Shown here: in pieces, positions 63,622-64,000 of the stretch
Position numbering within the stretch: position 1 is the first letter of the stretch
Layout of the letters: each line of letters opens with the position of its first letter
Origin: CAVWNR01 sp963756525
GTDB lineage: Bacteria; Actinomycetota; Actinomycetes; Mycobacteriales; Jatrophihabitantaceae
DNA length: 64,000 nucleotides
Assembly (NCBI GenBank): GCA_963756525.1
Contig: CAVWNR010000001.1
Location: forward strand, 1,302,001 to 1,366,000
Direction of reading: 5' to 3'
Position numbers and translations under genes: made by a program
The notes under the pieces: generated by a model
Seen by the model: the letters and a program-made list of their open reading frames with translations, nothing else
What the model was told of the DNA's origin: nothing
Databases searched by the model: none

Positions 63622-64000
63622 CGCTGCCACCAGCCGCCGGGGCGGGCCAGCAGGTCGGGGTCGAACCCCGCCGCGACCAGCTCGTCGAGGGTCTCGGTGC
63701 GCGGCGGCACGCCGGGCACCGCGCGCCGATCCGCGCCGGGCCGGTACACCTCGTTCGAGACGATCTGCCGCTCGTCCGCGTCGACCACCTCGCGCACCGA
63801 CGAGATCACGCGCAGCCGGTCGGTGGACTCGGCGATATGGATGACGAAATGCACCGCGGAGGCGACCAGCAGGTTGGTCGCCTCCACCGGCAGGTGCTCC
63901 GGGCCCTGCGCCGCGTAGGCCGCGAGCCGGGTGAACGCGATCCGGGACGAGGAGGCGTGCAGCGTGGTCATCGACCCGTCATTGCCCTGGGACATGGCGT
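63618..64000 (-). CDS. tadA: TadA/CpaF family secretion ATPase, C-terminal part (runs off right edge)
   Basis: The last 127 codons are in the window. AMSQGNDGSMTTLHASSSRIA is the His-box region of CpaF/TadA ATPases, followed by ESTDRLRVISSVREVVDADE. It powers pilus assembly. Its stop overlaps the tadB GTG. The N-terminal part, with the Walker A motif, is outside the window. Confidence 0.88.
   Translation of the reverse strand, partial: AMSQGNDGSMTTLHASSSRIAFTRLAAYAAQGPEHLPVEATNLLVASAVHFVIHIAESTDRLRVISSVREVVDADERQIVSNEVYRPGADRRAVPGVPPRTETLDELVAAGFDPDLLARPGGWWQR

Noticed and set aside
56537..64000. Pilus cluster as a tRNA-Arg integrated island
   Set aside because: No integrase and no duplicate of the tRNA 3' end seen in the window; the far end is not visible.

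Overview
This 64-kb window is dense, very GC-rich chromosomal DNA with frequent GTG starts and many ATGA/GTGA/TGATG stop-start overlaps. The gene content points to an actinobacterium (class Actinomycetia): trigger factor-clpP1-clpP2-clpX, an Rv2466c-type mycothiol-dependent oxidoreductase, an F420/PPOX-type flavoprotein, a CtaJ-like oxidase subunit, and the order comEC-comEA-degV ... nadD ... proA-proB-obg-rpmA-rplU-rne ... ndk-folC-valS ... clpX-clpP-tig-rpiB-Rv2466c-pepN ... HNH-glbO-aglA ... thioesterase-ettA. From memory this follows the Mycobacterium tuberculosis Rv2413c-Rv2477c backbone with insertions and losses. Codon style and accessory genes suggest a non-mycobacterial lineage (Frankiales/Jatrophihabitans-like), but the genus cannot be fixed from sequence alone.

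Layout. 1-9.5 kb (minus strand): start of holA, competence genes comEC/comEA, degV, leuS behind a leucine-codon attenuator, a histidine phosphatase/rsfS pair and nadD. 9.7-20.9 kb: a DUF1707 membrane protein (plus strand), then proA, proB-obg (overlapping), rpmA-rplU, RNase E/G, a radical-SAM pair and ndk. 20.9-31.1 kb: DUF4233-folC, GNAT-valS, a divergent GNAT, clpX, clpP2, clpP1, tig and two divergent tRNAs (Pro-TGG, Gly-TCC). 31.3-42.3 kb: small conserved protein, rpiB, an eight-copy 32-bp tandem array running into the start codon of a CtaG-like oxidase assembly protein, an Rv2466c-like protein, peroxiredoxin, pepN, a secreted lytic transglycosylase, a scarred intergenic region, DUF5130/CtaJ, amidase and HNH. 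42.4-49.3 kb: F420-type flavoprotein, FAD disulfide reductase, truncated haemoglobin, alpha-glucosidase behind a LacI-type operator, thioesterase and ettA. 49.4-55.8 kb: a branched-chain-amino-acid/amide-type ABC importer operon (five genes) coupled to an amidase broken by an internal inversion. 55.8-64 kb: an ssb paralogue, tRNA-Arg(TCT), then a tad (Flp pilus) operon on the minus strand that runs off the right edge and contains two frameshifted genes.

The most notable things are: (i) the amidase gene with an in-place inverted segment of about 215 bp that carries the catalytic-lysine motif; (ii) the 8 x 32-bp array in which every unit carries its own Shine-Dalgarno-like GGAG, GTG start and an 11-codon mini-ORF whose TGA overlaps the next GTG, ending exactly on the ctaG-like start codon (MIRU-like); (iii) a complete, apparently leaderless Leu-Leu-Leu leader-peptide attenuator in front of leuS; and (iv) long perfect intergenic palindromes sharing sequence at three places.
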